DNA of 64,000 bases, from positions 806,001-870,000 of the forward strand of contig OZ242179.1 of NCBI GenBank assembly GCA_965205735.1, given 5' to 3'. This DNA is from VXNE01 sp965205735. Lineage in GTDB: Bacteria > Pseudomonadota > Gammaproteobacteria > Pseudomonadales > Azotimanducaceae. Positions 31,841 through 40,581 of the stretch are shown here, piece by piece. The notes under the pieces were generated by a model. That model saw only the letters and a list, made by a program, of their open reading frames with translations. It searched no databases and had not been told where the DNA came from. Every line of letters starts with the position of its first letter. The stretch's first letter is position 1. The translations under genes were made by a program, and so were the position numbers.

Positions 31841-32727
31841 TTACGTAGCTCCTCGTTTCTGAGTTGGAAGTTTCGCGTCGTGGATCCTCGACTGCTTTCT
31901 TCGCGCGACCATACGCGTAAACCCCAGGTTCCTGCCTGCGTCCACGCGCAGCATATCGCCGGTGTCACTACTCTGCTTGCCTTGCCACTCCGCCTCTACC
32001 GAGTCGGAGGTGAGCCAGTGGTTCCAGCCGCTGGGGATCATGTCGGATAGCTCCACTGTCACCAGGCCGCTCCGTTCCCAGTGTCGACGCCACCAGTCGG
32101 GACTGTGAAAGCTCGAGAAGTCCCAATGCCAGTACGGTTGAAGGTGCTCCGGCGGATCCGCAGAGGACAACTCCCGGACCAGCCCTGGGAGAACAATCCG
32201 CATCTGCCCTTCCTGTCTAACGAGCCGAGCGAAGTGGCTGCCAAGATACAGGTCATCTGTTCCGAAGTAGTGGTATGCGTCCATGCTCACGATGGCATCG
32301 AAGAACTCGTTCGGGAACGGCAGGCTATGGGCTTCTGCGTGGATGGGAAATACCTGGTCTTCAAGACCCGCTTCGCGGACTCGCTCCCAGTTATTGCTGG
32401 CCGGGACCCATAGATCGGTCGCCCATACCTGCAGGTCGAACTTGCATGGAACAACACTGCCACCACCGCCGCAGGACTTGCAACGTCGGAGTTCCCTAGG
32501 CGTCACGGGCGCCCTGTAATCCAGTGGGCTGAAGGCTCCTTGGCGAGGAATATGGAACTGATGGCCGTGCCGCAGCCCATGTCCAGGACACGCATCCCCG
32601 GCTTGAGGTCCATCACCTGGCTCAGGGACTCGGTCAGCCATAGAACATTGGGTCCCATCATGTTTTTGATGTTCCAATCGGCGTCGTACTTCGCCGACCG
32701 AGGGAACTCGGCGCGCTTGAGCGCCAT
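31841..32727 (-). pseudogene. SAM-dependent methyltransferase, broken by an insertion
   Basis: From ATG 32727 the gene reads EFPRSAKYDADWNIKNMMGP and motif I, MRVLDMGCGTAISSIFLAKE. About 95 bases of foreign sequence (32430-32525) then break the frame, and the protein resumes one frame away: QVWATDLWVPASNNWERVRE, HAEAHSLPFPNEFFDAIVSM, DAYHYFGTDDLYL and HSPDWWRRHWERSGLV. Both halves belong to one class I methyltransferase of about 260 residues. The insertion has no clear terminal repeats. Confidence 0.75.
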
Positions 32728-32852
32728 CGCCAATCTTCCTTCGTGCGGCTCAATGTTCACCTCCGTTTGCTGTCGCTCGACGACTCATCCTGAGTTTTTC
32801 TATTCTGGCAGTGCTGCTCTGATCGCTCGGTAGCGTGTTAGCGACATGAGCA

Positions 32853-33071
32853 TCATTGGGTCCATCCGAAATAGAGCAACACGACCGCAATCACAAGCAA
32901 CACTATACGAAGGAACCAACACCAGCCCTGGAAATGGTCTTCAAGCAATTTGGCCGCCCATTCCCAGTGAATCCACCTGAAAAATCGAATCCTGAGTCGC
33001 AGCAGCCTGGGGGCGAAAGGAACCAGGATCAGCAACAGAACTGCGAATAAAAACAGAATCCAGTTGTCCAT
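32853..33071 (-). CDS. Small two-helix membrane protein (72 aa)
   Basis: The product has two hydrophobic helices (WILFLFAVLLLILVPFA and FLRIVLLVIAVVLLYFGW) around a basic, aromatic linker (RLRIRFFRWIHWEW). Composition supports a real inner-membrane protein. I do not recognise a named family. It is divergent from the DUF2059 gene, so the 130 bases between them probably hold both promoters. Confidence 0.6.
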   Translation of the reverse strand: MDNWILFLFAVLLLILVPFAPRLLRLRIRFFRWIHWEWAAKLLEDHFQGWCWFLRIVLLVIAVVLLYFGWTQ

Positions 33072-33200
33072 CAGCTCTCCGGAAAGCGGCGCCGAAACGT
33101 GAATGCAACTCCATGACTACCACATCTCGGCAAGCCTTGCGGGCAATGCCCAACCGGGCATAATCCCGCGTGTCTTGACGATGACCATCGGGAGAGCACG

Positions 33201-33713
33201 TTGATAGGATTTCCGCGAAGCCTTGTGAGATCGCTCGTCATGGGCGGGCTATGCGTCGCGCTGACGGCAGGCGCCCTCGCGGCGGAAGACAACGGTATCG
33301 ATCCCGAACTGCGCGCCGACATCGAGCGCCTGATGGAGGTGACGAAGGCGGCCGACATGGGGCGCCAGATGGGCGACATGATGGCGCTGCAGATTGTTCA
33401 GATGACGGGTGTCGACACACCGGAAGCCGTCGCGCGGTGCCGCGTCATCGCGGCTGAGACGGTCAAGGAGTTGCTCGCCGACGACAAGCTGATGGACGAG
33501 GTGATCCCCATCTATGCGAGGCATTTCACCCATGCTGATGTGCGCGGCATGATCGACTTCTACGACACGCCCCTCGGCAAGAAAACCATCGAGGCAATGC
33601 CGAGCCTGATGCAGGAGAGCATGCAGGCCAGTCAGCGCTGGGCACAAGAGGTGATGCCGGGTCTGCAGGAAAAGATCACGGCACGCCTCAAGGCGGAAGG
33701 CGTTATCGAGTAG
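33201..33713 (+). CDS. DUF2059 periplasmic protein
   Basis: A signal peptide (RSLVRSLVMGGLCVALTAGA) precedes a DUF2059 domain with LMEVTKAADMGRQMGDMM, LMDEVIPIYARHFTHADVRG and MIDFYDTPLGKKTIEAMPSL. DUF2059 proteins are small helical periplasmic or outer-membrane-associated proteins of unknown role. The TTG at 33201, with GGGAGAG just upstream, supplies the basic n-region; the ATG at 33240 would leave a signal without positive charge. Confidence 0.85.
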   Translation: MIGFPRSLVRSLVMGGLCVALTAGALAAEDNGIDPELRADIERLMEVTKAADMGRQMGDMMALQIVQMTGVDTPEAVARCRVIAAETVKELLADDKLMDEVIPIYARHFTHADVRGMIDFYDTPLGKKTIEAMPSLMQESMQASQRWAQEVMPGLQEKITARLKAEGVIE

Positions 33714-33746
33714 CCCGGCGGGTGGCGTCCGAGTGTGACCGCCGCG

Positions 33747-35153
33747 TCACGCGGTGCCCCAGTCCTTCCATTGCTCCGGGTCGGCCCAGCGCTGGCCGAC
33801 GTCGATGAAGCCCCGAGGCCCGCGTCTGCCGTATTCGAAGGGATCGCCGGTAGCCTCCATCCATCGGTGCAGGCGAACTTCCATCTCCTCAACGGCTGGC
33901 CGCGCCTCCCGAGCGCCGAAGATGTTGCGTGTCTCCAGCGGATCCTCATGCCGATCGAATAGCCAGGGGCCGCGTTCGTGGTCGAACCACCGGGCGTACG
34001 TATACCGCTCCGTGCGAACCCCGCGCCAGCGGCCAACCCATGCCAGGCGATTGGGCCAGCCATTGCCCATGTTCATCAGATACACGGAGTCGTTGGCGCC
34101 CGGGGTGCGTTCGGTGTCATCCGGCGCGGGCTCGCCCCGCCACACCCGGGAGATGTCTCTTCCCTGCAGACCCTCCGGCGGCGGGACGCCACAGGCACCC
34201 AAGAGGCTCGGCACGAGATCGATCGCGCCCATGAACGCTGGGCTGCGGGATCCGGGCCTTGTGACCCCCGGCCAACGGATCAAAAACGGGATGTGCGCGG
34301 ACTCGTCGTAGGGTGTCGCCTTGGAGGCCCGCATGGAAGGGTGCATCCAGAGATCGGCGGGCTTGCCGTAGCCGTGACTCGACAGATGGTCGCCGTGGTC
34401 GGACGAGTAGCAGATGATCGTGTCGTCGGCGAGCTGCAGGCGGTTCAGCGCATCCAGCAACCTGCCCATCTGCGCGTCGAGGCCGGTGCAGCAGCCGTAG
34501 TAGTCGGCTATTTCGCGTCTTGCGAAGTCCGCCATCTGACGCGGCACGTTGCCCGGCAGGTCGACATCCGCCGGATCGTAGAGCTTGTATTCGTCCGGAT
34601 ACTGCGGGTACGGCCAGTGCGGCGGGCGCCAGGAAACGAACAGCGCGAATGGATCGTCCTCCCGCTGGGCCTTGTGTGCTTCCAGAAAACGTATGGCGAG
34701 ATCCGTCTCCGCAACGGGTGACCAACCGCGATGGCGCGTCGGGCCGCGCTCGTTCTCGAAGTAGCGTTGGTCGAAGTAGTTCCCGCCGGTCCCCTCCACC
34801 GCCGCCAGGTAGTCCAGTCCATAGCGATCTTCTGGAGGATAGGGACCGACGCCGAGGTGCCAAACGCCGATGTGGCCCGTGTGGTAGCCCGCCGACCGGA
34901 GCGTGCCGGGCATGGTCGGAATGTCGCGAAATGGCTCGTACTCGTTGTCGATCACGCCGTTGCGCCAGCCGTATCGGCCGGTTAGCAGTATTGCGCGGAA
35001 CGGCGAGCACAGCGGGTGGTTGGAGAACATGTTGTCGCAGACCATTCCCTCGGCCGCCATCCGGTCGAGGTTGGGGGTGCGCACCACTGGATTGCCGTTG
35101 GCGCCGAGCGCGGTGTAGCGCTGCTGATCCGAGAACACGAAAAGCAGGTTCAT
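33747..35153 (-). CDS. Sulfatase (formylglycine-dependent)
   Basis: The protein (468 residues from ATG 35153) opens with NLLFVFSDQQRY (metal ligand D) and carries the formylglycine signature CSPFR in NHPLCSPFRAILLTGRYGWR, where Cys becomes formylglycine. HIGVWHLG, RPPHWPYPQY and a metal-binding YSSDHGDHLSSHG follow. It should cleave sulfate esters, probably from algal or animal glycans or aryl sulfates. No signal peptide is evident, so it may be cytoplasmic. Adjacent genes (GH109-like, transaldolase, SDR) suggest a sugar-catabolic setting. Confidence 0.85.
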   Translation of the reverse strand: MNLLFVFSDQQRYTALGANGNPVVRTPNLDRMAAEGMVCDNMFSNHPLCSPFRAILLTGRYGWRNGVIDNEYEPFRDIPTMPGTLRSAGYHTGHIGVWHLGVGPYPPEDRYGLDYLAAVEGTGGNYFDQRYFENERGPTRHRGWSPVAETDLAIRFLEAHKAQREDDPFALFVSWRPPHWPYPQYPDEYKLYDPADVDLPGNVPRQMADFARREIADYYGCCTGLDAQMGRLLDALNRLQLADDTIICYSSDHGDHLSSHGYGKPADLWMHPSMRASKATPYDESAHIPFLIRWPGVTRPGSRSPAFMGAIDLVPSLLGACGVPPPEGLQGRDISRVWRGEPAPDDTERTPGANDSVYLMNMGNGWPNRLAWVGRWRGVRTERYTYARWFDHERGPWLFDRHEDPLETRNIFGAREARPAVEEMEVRLHRWMEATGDPFEYGRRGPRGFIDVGQRWADPEQWKDWGTA

Positions 35154-35214
35154 GGGTGCATTGCTCGAGATGATGGGGACGACTCTATGGCTTGCGAGCG
35201 ACCAAGCATAGTTC

Positions 35215-35285
35215 ACGCGACGTAGTCGCCGACCGGCCCCGCAAGGGGGCGGGCCGTCGAAAGCGGCGAATCATCTCTCTGGGCC
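35215..35285 (+). repeat. Decayed copy of the tRNA-Ser T-loop insertion
   Basis: The sequence CGTAGTCGCCGACCGGCCCC, then a CCCC-GCAA-GGGG hairpin, GGGCCGTCGAAAGCGGCGAAT and ATCTCTCTGGG aligns with the last 60 bases of the tRNA insertion followed by the tRNA 3' strand (AATCCCTCCCTCTCC). The left half and the tRNA 5' part are missing. Hairpins 2 to 4 can still be recognised. It lies between the sulfatase and a membrane-protein gene. Confidence 0.6.
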
Positions 35286-35336
35286 GCAGTATTATCCGGG
35301 CGCGAGGATTCCGGAAATATGCGGGTCGTGAGGGCA

Positions 35337-35759
35337 ATGGAGCATCCGAAGAAGAAGGTCGGCGACGCGAAATCCGACGTCTCGGCGACGTTATCGGAAT
35401 TCGGGGCCGCGATGGGGATGTTCGCGGTCCTCGCCTGGACGGGTGCCCTTCCCATGGAAGTCGTGACAGCCGGCGTCGTTTTCTTCTTCGCAGGCTCCTT
35501 TGCGAGCGTGCTGTTCCAACGGCTTGCCGGGATACGCAGGTTGCCGCGCAGATTCTCCAGGTGGTTCGGCTTCCTGCAACCGGTAATCTTGGGCTTTCTT
35601 CTCTGGGGCGCCGGTGAGTACGGCCACGAGTACATCGGCTACATTGGCATCGGCGGCGCTGCCCTGGCGGGCCTGATCATGTCACTGATGGCAGCCGCCT
35701 GGCGTCAGCGCCGAAGTGAACGCCGACTGTACCGGGAGACGCTCTTCTTCCCGGGGTAG
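35337..35759 (+). CDS. Hypothetical multi-helix membrane protein
   Basis: Starting at ATG 35337 (MEHPKKKVGD), the 140-residue protein has hydrophobic segments GMFAVLAWTGALPMEVVTAG, VVFFFAGSFASVLFQ, WFGFLQPVILGFLLWGAG and GIGGAALAGLIMSLMAAAW with positively charged loops. No family was recognised. It is convergent with the GH109-type gene 63 bases downstream. Confidence 0.55.
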   Translation: MEHPKKKVGDAKSDVSATLSEFGAAMGMFAVLAWTGALPMEVVTAGVVFFFAGSFASVLFQRLAGIRRLPRRFSRWFGFLQPVILGFLLWGAGEYGHEYIGYIGIGGAALAGLIMSLMAAAWRQRRSERRLYRETLFFPG

Positions 35760-35822
35760 CCGGGAACCCCGCGTGCATCCGTCGTTCCTGGCGGCAATGC
35801 GTCAGTCGATTTCATCATCGAC

Positions 35823-37205
35823 TCAGGCGCTGCCGCCCGCCACCGGAAGCGGCTCGGCCGCCTGCCATGCGCCACGGGTGAAATCGGGTATCGCCTTGCT
35901 GTTGCCACGGTCGGCCACCGATTCGGCGCTGAGCGGGCCGATGACGGACCACGCCGCGGCATCGTAGACGTTCTGATCCAGCGGTTCGCCGTTCCTCAGG
36001 CAATCGACGAGCCGCCAGCACATCAGGTGATCCATGCCGCCGTGACCTCCCTGTTGTTCCGCTCGCGCGCCCATCTGCACCCAGAGGGGATGATCGTACC
36101 TGGCCCGCCATCTGGTCATGTCGTGGTCCCACTCGTGGAACGTGTCGCCGCCGCCATGCTCGAGCGCGATGCGATTCGGGAACCCCGCGAAGACGCCGTT
36201 GGTGCCTTGAATCAGGTTGTGGCGCGAATAGGGGCGCGGCGTCGTCGTGTCGTGTTGCACCATGATCGTGCGCCCTTTCCGGGTCTTGATCAGGCTGGTG
36301 TTGATGTCGCCGGTGATGTAGGAGAGCCGATTGCGGGGATGTTCCGCCGGAAACTCCCGTCGCGCATAGGCGGCCCGGCCGAGGGCCGGGGAACTCATGG
36401 AGCTCATGTAATCGAAGCGGTCTCCCCGGTTTATGCCCATGTACTGGGCTATGGGGCCAAGCCCGTGGGTCGGGTACAGATTGCCGTCGCGCCGCGTATG
36501 CCAAAGCGTGCGCCAGGACCCGGTCTTGCGGTCGATCTCCTTCATCTGCCAGCGCAGTTCGTGGATATACGCCGCCTCGCCGTGCAGCAGTTCTCCGAAT
36601 AAACCCTGGCGCACCATGTTGAGCAGCATCAGTTCATCGCGCCCGTAGCAGACGTTCTCCAGCATCATGCAGTGCATCTGCGTGCGCTCCGAGGTATCGA
36701 CCAGCCGCCAGGCTTCTTCCACGGTGGTGGCCGCGGGCACCTCCACGAAGGCGTGTTTGCCGCTCTCCATGGCTTCGGCCGCCATGGTCGTGTGCCACCG
36801 CCAGGGCGTTGAGATCACCGTGATATCAATATCGCGCCGTTCGAGCAGCCCGCGGTAAGCGTAGTCGTCACCGGTGAAGAGCGCCGGCGCCGGATCGCCG
36901 TATTCGGAAACGATCGCGGCGGCACGATCGAGCACCAGCTTGTCCGTATCGCAGATTGCCGTGATCCGGGCGTCCTCGATGTTGCAGAAGTGTTGGACGA
37001 ACCCGACGCCGCGTTCGCCCACGCCGATCAGGCCGACGCGAACGGTATCGAGCGGTGGCGCCGCCAGGTCCATGACGGAACGGCCGGCGGCGGGCTTCGG
37101 TCGATCACCGCCAAGAGACTGAGGTGCCGCAAGGGCATTCAATCCCGCGGCAGCGCCGATGGCCAATGTCGTCTTCAGAAATCTGCGGCGATCCGGATCA
37201 CCCAT
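35823..37205 (-). CDS. Gfo/Idh/MocA family protein, GH109 glycosidase type, Tat-exported
   Basis: The 460-residue protein has a twin-arginine signal (RRRFLKTTLAIGAAAGLNAL) and an NAD-binding Rossmann start VRVGLIGVGERGVGFVQHF. VPAATTVEEA, GNLYPTHGLGPIAQYMGIN, GGMDHLMCWRLVDCLRNGEP and VADRGNSKAIPDFTRGAWQ follow. This matches GH109, whose characterised members remove alpha-N-acetylgalactosamine through an NAD-dependent oxidation/elimination mechanism. The substrate here may differ. It is divergent from the transaldolase gene, sharing a 145-bp upstream region. Confidence 0.85.
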   Translation of the reverse strand: MGDPDRRRFLKTTLAIGAAAGLNALAAPQSLGGDRPKPAAGRSVMDLAAPPLDTVRVGLIGVGERGVGFVQHFCNIEDARITAICDTDKLVLDRAAAIVSEYGDPAPALFTGDDYAYRGLLERRDIDITVISTPWRWHTTMAAEAMESGKHAFVEVPAATTVEEAWRLVDTSERTQMHCMMLENVCYGRDELMLLNMVRQGLFGELLHGEAAYIHELRWQMKEIDRKTGSWRTLWHTRRDGNLYPTHGLGPIAQYMGINRGDRFDYMSSMSSPALGRAAYARREFPAEHPRNRLSYITGDINTSLIKTRKGRTIMVQHDTTTPRPYSRHNLIQGTNGVFAGFPNRIALEHGGGDTFHEWDHDMTRWRARYDHPLWVQMGARAEQQGGHGGMDHLMCWRLVDCLRNGEPLDQNVYDAAAWSVIGPLSAESVADRGNSKAIPDFTRGAWQAAEPLPVAGGSA

Positions 37206-37350
37206 CTGTCACTCCCCGCTTTCGCCGTCTCAGTTCACATTGAAACCAACGTCCTACAGCATTTCGGCAATGATACTTGTGTGGACATGCGACAAGCCGA
37301 CAGGATTCGTGGTTGGATGTAGAATCGAATGGGGAGGCGGAGAAAGAGAT

Positions 37351-38415
37351 ATGAGCCAGATGACGGTTACCGCAGTCGGCAACATGACTCGAGCGGGCGC
37401 GCTGGGCGCGCAGTGGTGGAACGACTCCTGCGATCCGCGGGAGCTAGCCGATGCGGTAGCGCACGGCGCGGTTGGCGCAACGTCGAATCCGGTGATCGTC
37501 GGAAACGTCGTCAAGGGCGATCCGGACCGGTGGCTGCCGGAGGTGGACGCACTCATTGCTGACAATCCAACCGACACGGAAGTCGAAGTCGCCTGGAAGC
37601 TAATCGCCCAGATGGGGCGGATCGCGACGGAGATACTCAGGCCGGTACACGAGCGGACGTCAGGGGCAGCGGGATATCTGTGCTTGCAAGTGAACCCTAC
37701 TTTTCACCCAAACGCCGCGCGCATGATCGAACATGGTCTCTCCCTCGCATCGGTGGCGGACAACGTCGCCATCAAGATTCCGGGCACCGCGGTCGGGCTG
37801 CAGGCGGTGGAGGAACTCACCCGGCAGGGCGTGGCGGTGAACGTGACGGTGTCGTTTACCGTGCCGCAGGCCGTAGCCGCCGCAGAAGCCATCGAGCGCG
37901 GCCTGCGGGGAGCGCGGGACCCCGAGTCGATCCATCCGTATGTCACCATCATGCAGGGCCGGATGGACGATCACTTGAAGCGCATTCGCGATGCCGACGG
38001 CATCGAGATCGACCCCGAGGCGCTCGAGTGGGCGGGAATCGCCGTGTTCAAGCGGGCGGCTGCGATCTTCGAAGAAGCCGGCTTCAGAGCGACCGTGCTG
38101 GGGGCGGCTTTTCGGAACATCATGCAGTGGTCGGCGAACATCGGGCCGAACGTGCTGCTAACGATTCCCTACCCGAACTGGAACGAGTACGACGCCGCCG
38201 AAGTCGATGTGCGGCCGTCGCTGCACGATCCGGTGGATCCTCGGTATCTCGATGCGCTGCAGACCCGGTTCAAGGACTTCCGCCGCGCCTACGAGCCGGA
38301 TGGCATGACGCCCGGCGAGTTCGCCGGATTTGGCCCATCGATTCACACGCTCAATCAGTTCATCGACGGCTATTACGAGCTGCTCGCCATCGTGCGCGGC
38401 CGGATGCTGGTCTAA
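37351..38415 (+). CDS. Transaldolase family protein
   Basis: The ATG at 37351 follows GGAGGCGGAGA. The protein has GATSNPVIVGNVVKGD, LCLQVNPTFHPNAARMI, the Schiff-base lysine in NVAIKIPGTAVGLQAVEELT, VNVTVSFTVPQAVAAAEAI and FRNIMQWSANIGPNVLLTIP. It is 354 residues, close to transaldolases of the longer bacterial group. It should transfer or cleave three-carbon units of sugar phosphates. The SDR gene starts 23 bases after its stop, so the two are probably one operon. Confidence 0.8.
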   Translation: MSQMTVTAVGNMTRAGALGAQWWNDSCDPRELADAVAHGAVGATSNPVIVGNVVKGDPDRWLPEVDALIADNPTDTEVEVAWKLIAQMGRIATEILRPVHERTSGAAGYLCLQVNPTFHPNAARMIEHGLSLASVADNVAIKIPGTAVGLQAVEELTRQGVAVNVTVSFTVPQAVAAAEAIERGLRGARDPESIHPYVTIMQGRMDDHLKRIRDADGIEIDPEALEWAGIAVFKRAAAIFEEAGFRATVLGAAFRNIMQWSANIGPNVLLTIPYPNWNEYDAAEVDVRPSLHDPVDPRYLDALQTRFKDFRRAYEPDGMTPGEFAGFGPSIHTLNQFIDGYYELLAIVRGRMLV

Positions 38416-38438
38416 CCCACCCCTAGTCCCCGGTCCGC

Positions 38439-39188
38439 ATGACTGAACAGATACACAAAGACCACACCGCCATCGTCACCGGGGCGGCCGGCGTGCTCGG
38501 ACTGGCGACGAGTCGCGCCCTGATCGATCGCGGCGCGAAGGTGATCATGGTGGACATCGACAAGGTCAGGCTCGACCGGCTTGCTGCCGAACTGGGCGAG
38601 AACGCGATCGCGGCGAAGATCGACTTGCGCGATGCGGACGAGATCAGCGCCACGGCACGGCGGCTGCTCGTCGAGGTTGGCGCGGTGGACATCCTGGTGA
38701 ACAACGCCGGCATCCTCTCGAACAACAAGTCGGCGACCACCACGCCCGCGGAGTGGCGAAACGTGCTGGCGGTGAATCTGGACGCCGCGTTGTACCTGTC
38801 GCAGGCGGTCTTGCCGGGCATGCGCGAGCGCGAGTGGGGCCGGATCGTCAACACCTGCTCGCTGGCGGGCAAGACCGGCGGCCTGACTGCCGGCACCGCC
38901 TACAGCACGTCCAAGGGCGCGCTGGCGGCATTGACGTTCTCGCTGGCGCGGGAGGTGGCCGGCGACGGGGTCACGGCCAACGGTATCGCCCCCGCGTACG
39001 TGAGAACGCCGATGGTGACCGAACAGTTGACCGAAGCTCAACGGCAAGAACTGCTGGAGCAGATCCCGGTCGGGCGGTTCTGCGAGGCCGAAGAGTTCGC
39101 CCACGTGGTGACGTTCCTGACGCATCCGCTGGCGGGGTTCATCACCGGCGAAATCGTGGATCTGAACGGCGGACTGCAATTCGATTGA
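38439..39188 (+). CDS. Short-chain dehydrogenase/reductase (SDR)
   Basis: A classical SDR: cofactor motif TGAAGVLG near the N-terminus, D after beta-2 (VIMVDIDK, implying NAD preference), NNAG, the catalytic S in NTCSLAGKTGG, YSTSK with Y and K, and FITGEIVDLNGGLQF at the end. It probably oxidises a sugar or sugar-acid alcohol in the same pathway as the upstream transaldolase; the exact substrate is unknown. The last 160 bases are repeated downstream at 39851-40013. Confidence 0.85.
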   Translation: MTEQIHKDHTAIVTGAAGVLGLATSRALIDRGAKVIMVDIDKVRLDRLAAELGENAIAAKIDLRDADEISATARRLLVEVGAVDILVNNAGILSNNKSATTTPAEWRNVLAVNLDAALYLSQAVLPGMREREWGRIVNTCSLAGKTGGLTAGTAYSTSKGALAALTFSLAREVAGDGVTANGIAPAYVRTPMVTEQLTEAQRQELLEQIPVGRFCEAEEFAHVVTFLTHPLAGFITGEIVDLNGGLQFD

Positions 39189-39227
39189 CCCGTCGAGGGC
39201 CGACGGGCGGCTAGATGAAGGCCGACA

Positions 39228-39458
39228 ATGCTTGTAAACGTGCACGATGCAAAGTCCCATCTCTCGAAACTCATTGCCGCCGCCGAAGCCGGCGACGACG
39301 TGGTGATCGCACGCAAGGGCAAGCCAGCGGTTCGGCTCGTGCCTGTGAAGCCGGGCGAGTTCCAATTCGACACCTTGGCGATCTTGGTCGACGCCGTTCC
39401 GGAATTCGATGAACCCATGGACGAGGACGAGCTGGCTCTCTGGGAAGGCAAGGCATGA
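39228..39458 (+). CDS. Phd/YefM-type antitoxin
   Basis: The 76-residue product begins MLVNVHDAKSHLSKLIAAAE and continues AGDDVVIARKGKPAVRLVPV, the DNA-binding N-terminal domain of Phd/YefM antitoxins; the C-terminal part is acidic, as expected for toxin binding. It overlaps the start of a PIN toxin gene by four bases (ATGA), a usual vapBC-type operon layout. The toxin is frameshifted. Confidence 0.85.
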   Translation: MLVNVHDAKSHLSKLIAAAEAGDDVVIARKGKPAVRLVPVKPGEFQFDTLAILVDAVPEFDEPMDEDELALWEGKA

Positions 39459-39849
39459 GCGCTGTCTTGCTCGACACGCATGCGTGGATTTGGGCCTCAT
39501 GGACTCGACCCGTCTCGGCGATGGTGTGAAGACGGCAATCCTCGAGGCGGACGCCGTCCACGTCAGTCCCATCAGCGTCTACGAGATCGTTCGCAAAACG
39601 CGCCTGGGCAAATGGCCGGAAATCGCGCCGCACATCGATGCGCTCCTGACCGAGACGCAGACGGTGTCCGCTCCCTTTACGCGCGCGGTCGCGGCCCGCG
39701 CTGGCACCCTCGATTGGACGCACCGGGATCCATTCGACCGATTCATCGCCGCAACCGCAATCGAAATGGGATGGGCGCTGATTTCCAAAGACGCGGAATT
39801 CGACGCGCTCGACGAAACTCGAGGATGGCGGGGACGCGTGTGGTCGTAG
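39455..39849 (+). pseudogene. PIN-domain (VapC-type) toxin, frameshifted
   Basis: The start MSAVLLDTHAWIWAS is in one frame and the rest, LMDSTRLGDGVKTAILEADA, ISVYEIVRKTRLGKWPEIA, LDWTHRDPFDRFIAATAIEM and ALISKDAEFDAL, is in another; a single missing base near 39495 explains it. All PIN acidic residues (D in LLDTH, E in VYEI, D in RDPFDR) survive across the two frames. With the break it should be inactive, leaving the antitoxin orphaned. Confidence 0.8.
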
Positions 39850-39850
39850 A

Positions 39851-40013
39851 AAAAGGCCGAAGCACAACGGCAAGAGCTGCTGGAGAAGATGCCGGGCGGG
39901 CGGTTCGGCGAGGCCGAGGAGTTCGCCCACATAGTGACGTTCCTGACGCATCCGCTGGCAGGGTTCATCACCGGCGAAGTCGTGGATCTGAACGTCGGAC
40001 TGGTACTCGATTG
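39851..40013 (+). repeat. Duplicated SDR C-terminal end
   Basis: The sequence is a diverged copy of 39030-39188: QRQELLEKMPGGRFGEAEEF, AHIVTFLTHPLAGFITGEVV and DLNVGLVLD, ending at the same stop position. It starts immediately after the toxin gene, so the antitoxin-toxin pair is bracketed by two copies of the SDR end. Confidence 0.85.
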
Positions 40014-40040
40014 ACCCGTCCACTTCCTGGGACTTGATCG

Positions 40041-40526
40041 GTGACACGCGCATTCCGCCTCGATCACGCATGCTCCTCTTTCCAGGCCCTCAAAGAGGGG
40101 GTGGGGCGATTCAAAAAGGAACCTCTCGACCCGTGGTTGGCCTGCTGCTGTGCATTGCACGCATGGCATCTCTCCGAACAAGTACCCTCCGCGGGCGAAC
40201 AAACCTCGGGTAGACAGAAGCGCCAAGAGCACCATCGGCGCGCCTGCCCCGCGCTCGGCTATCTACAGGACATTTGCAACTCCTTCAAGCACACCAAGAT
40301 CACGAAATATGCGCCTCGGATTCAATCGGCCGAGTTCCAGGATGGAGACTTCGACCACCGAGACTTCGACCACCAAGACTTCGATACTCCGCGTCTGGAG
40401 GTGGAACTGCCCGATGGCACAACATTGAGATTTGACGATATCCTTGCCAAGGCGATGGACTACTGGTCTACGTTATTCCGTGAGAATGTGGGGCCATGTA
40501 GACAGCCTCCCCTCCCTTGCCGTTAG
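40041..40526 (+). CDS. Conserved hypothetical protein, possibly frameshifted
   Basis: The 161-residue frame begins TRAFRLDHACSSFQALKEGV and DPWLACCCALHAWHLSEQV, then LGYLQDICNSFKHTKITKYA, a DFDHRDFDHQDFDT repeat and a well-formed end VELPDGTTLRFDDILAKAMD. Both ends look like one helical family, but the middle (SAGEQTSGRQKRQEHH) is of poor quality, suggesting a pair of compensating frameshifts. The triple DFD repeat is a small in-frame 15-nt slippage array. A GTG start at 40041 is used. Confidence 0.5.
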   Translation: MTRAFRLDHACSSFQALKEGVGRFKKEPLDPWLACCCALHAWHLSEQVPSAGEQTSGRQKRQEHHRRACPALGYLQDICNSFKHTKITKYAPRIQSAEFQDGDFDHRDFDHQDFDTPRLEVELPDGTTLRFDDILAKAMDYWSTLFRENVGPCRQPPLPCR

Positions 40527-40581
40527 CGTTTTTTCCGCAGTAGCGCCCTTCTCGGTTTCCCGTCGCCGCCCGAAGCAACGG

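Noticed and set aside
38412..39572. 386-codon minus-strand frame opposite the SDR and antitoxin genes
   Set aside because: It spans two well-supported genes in opposite phase and has no homology.
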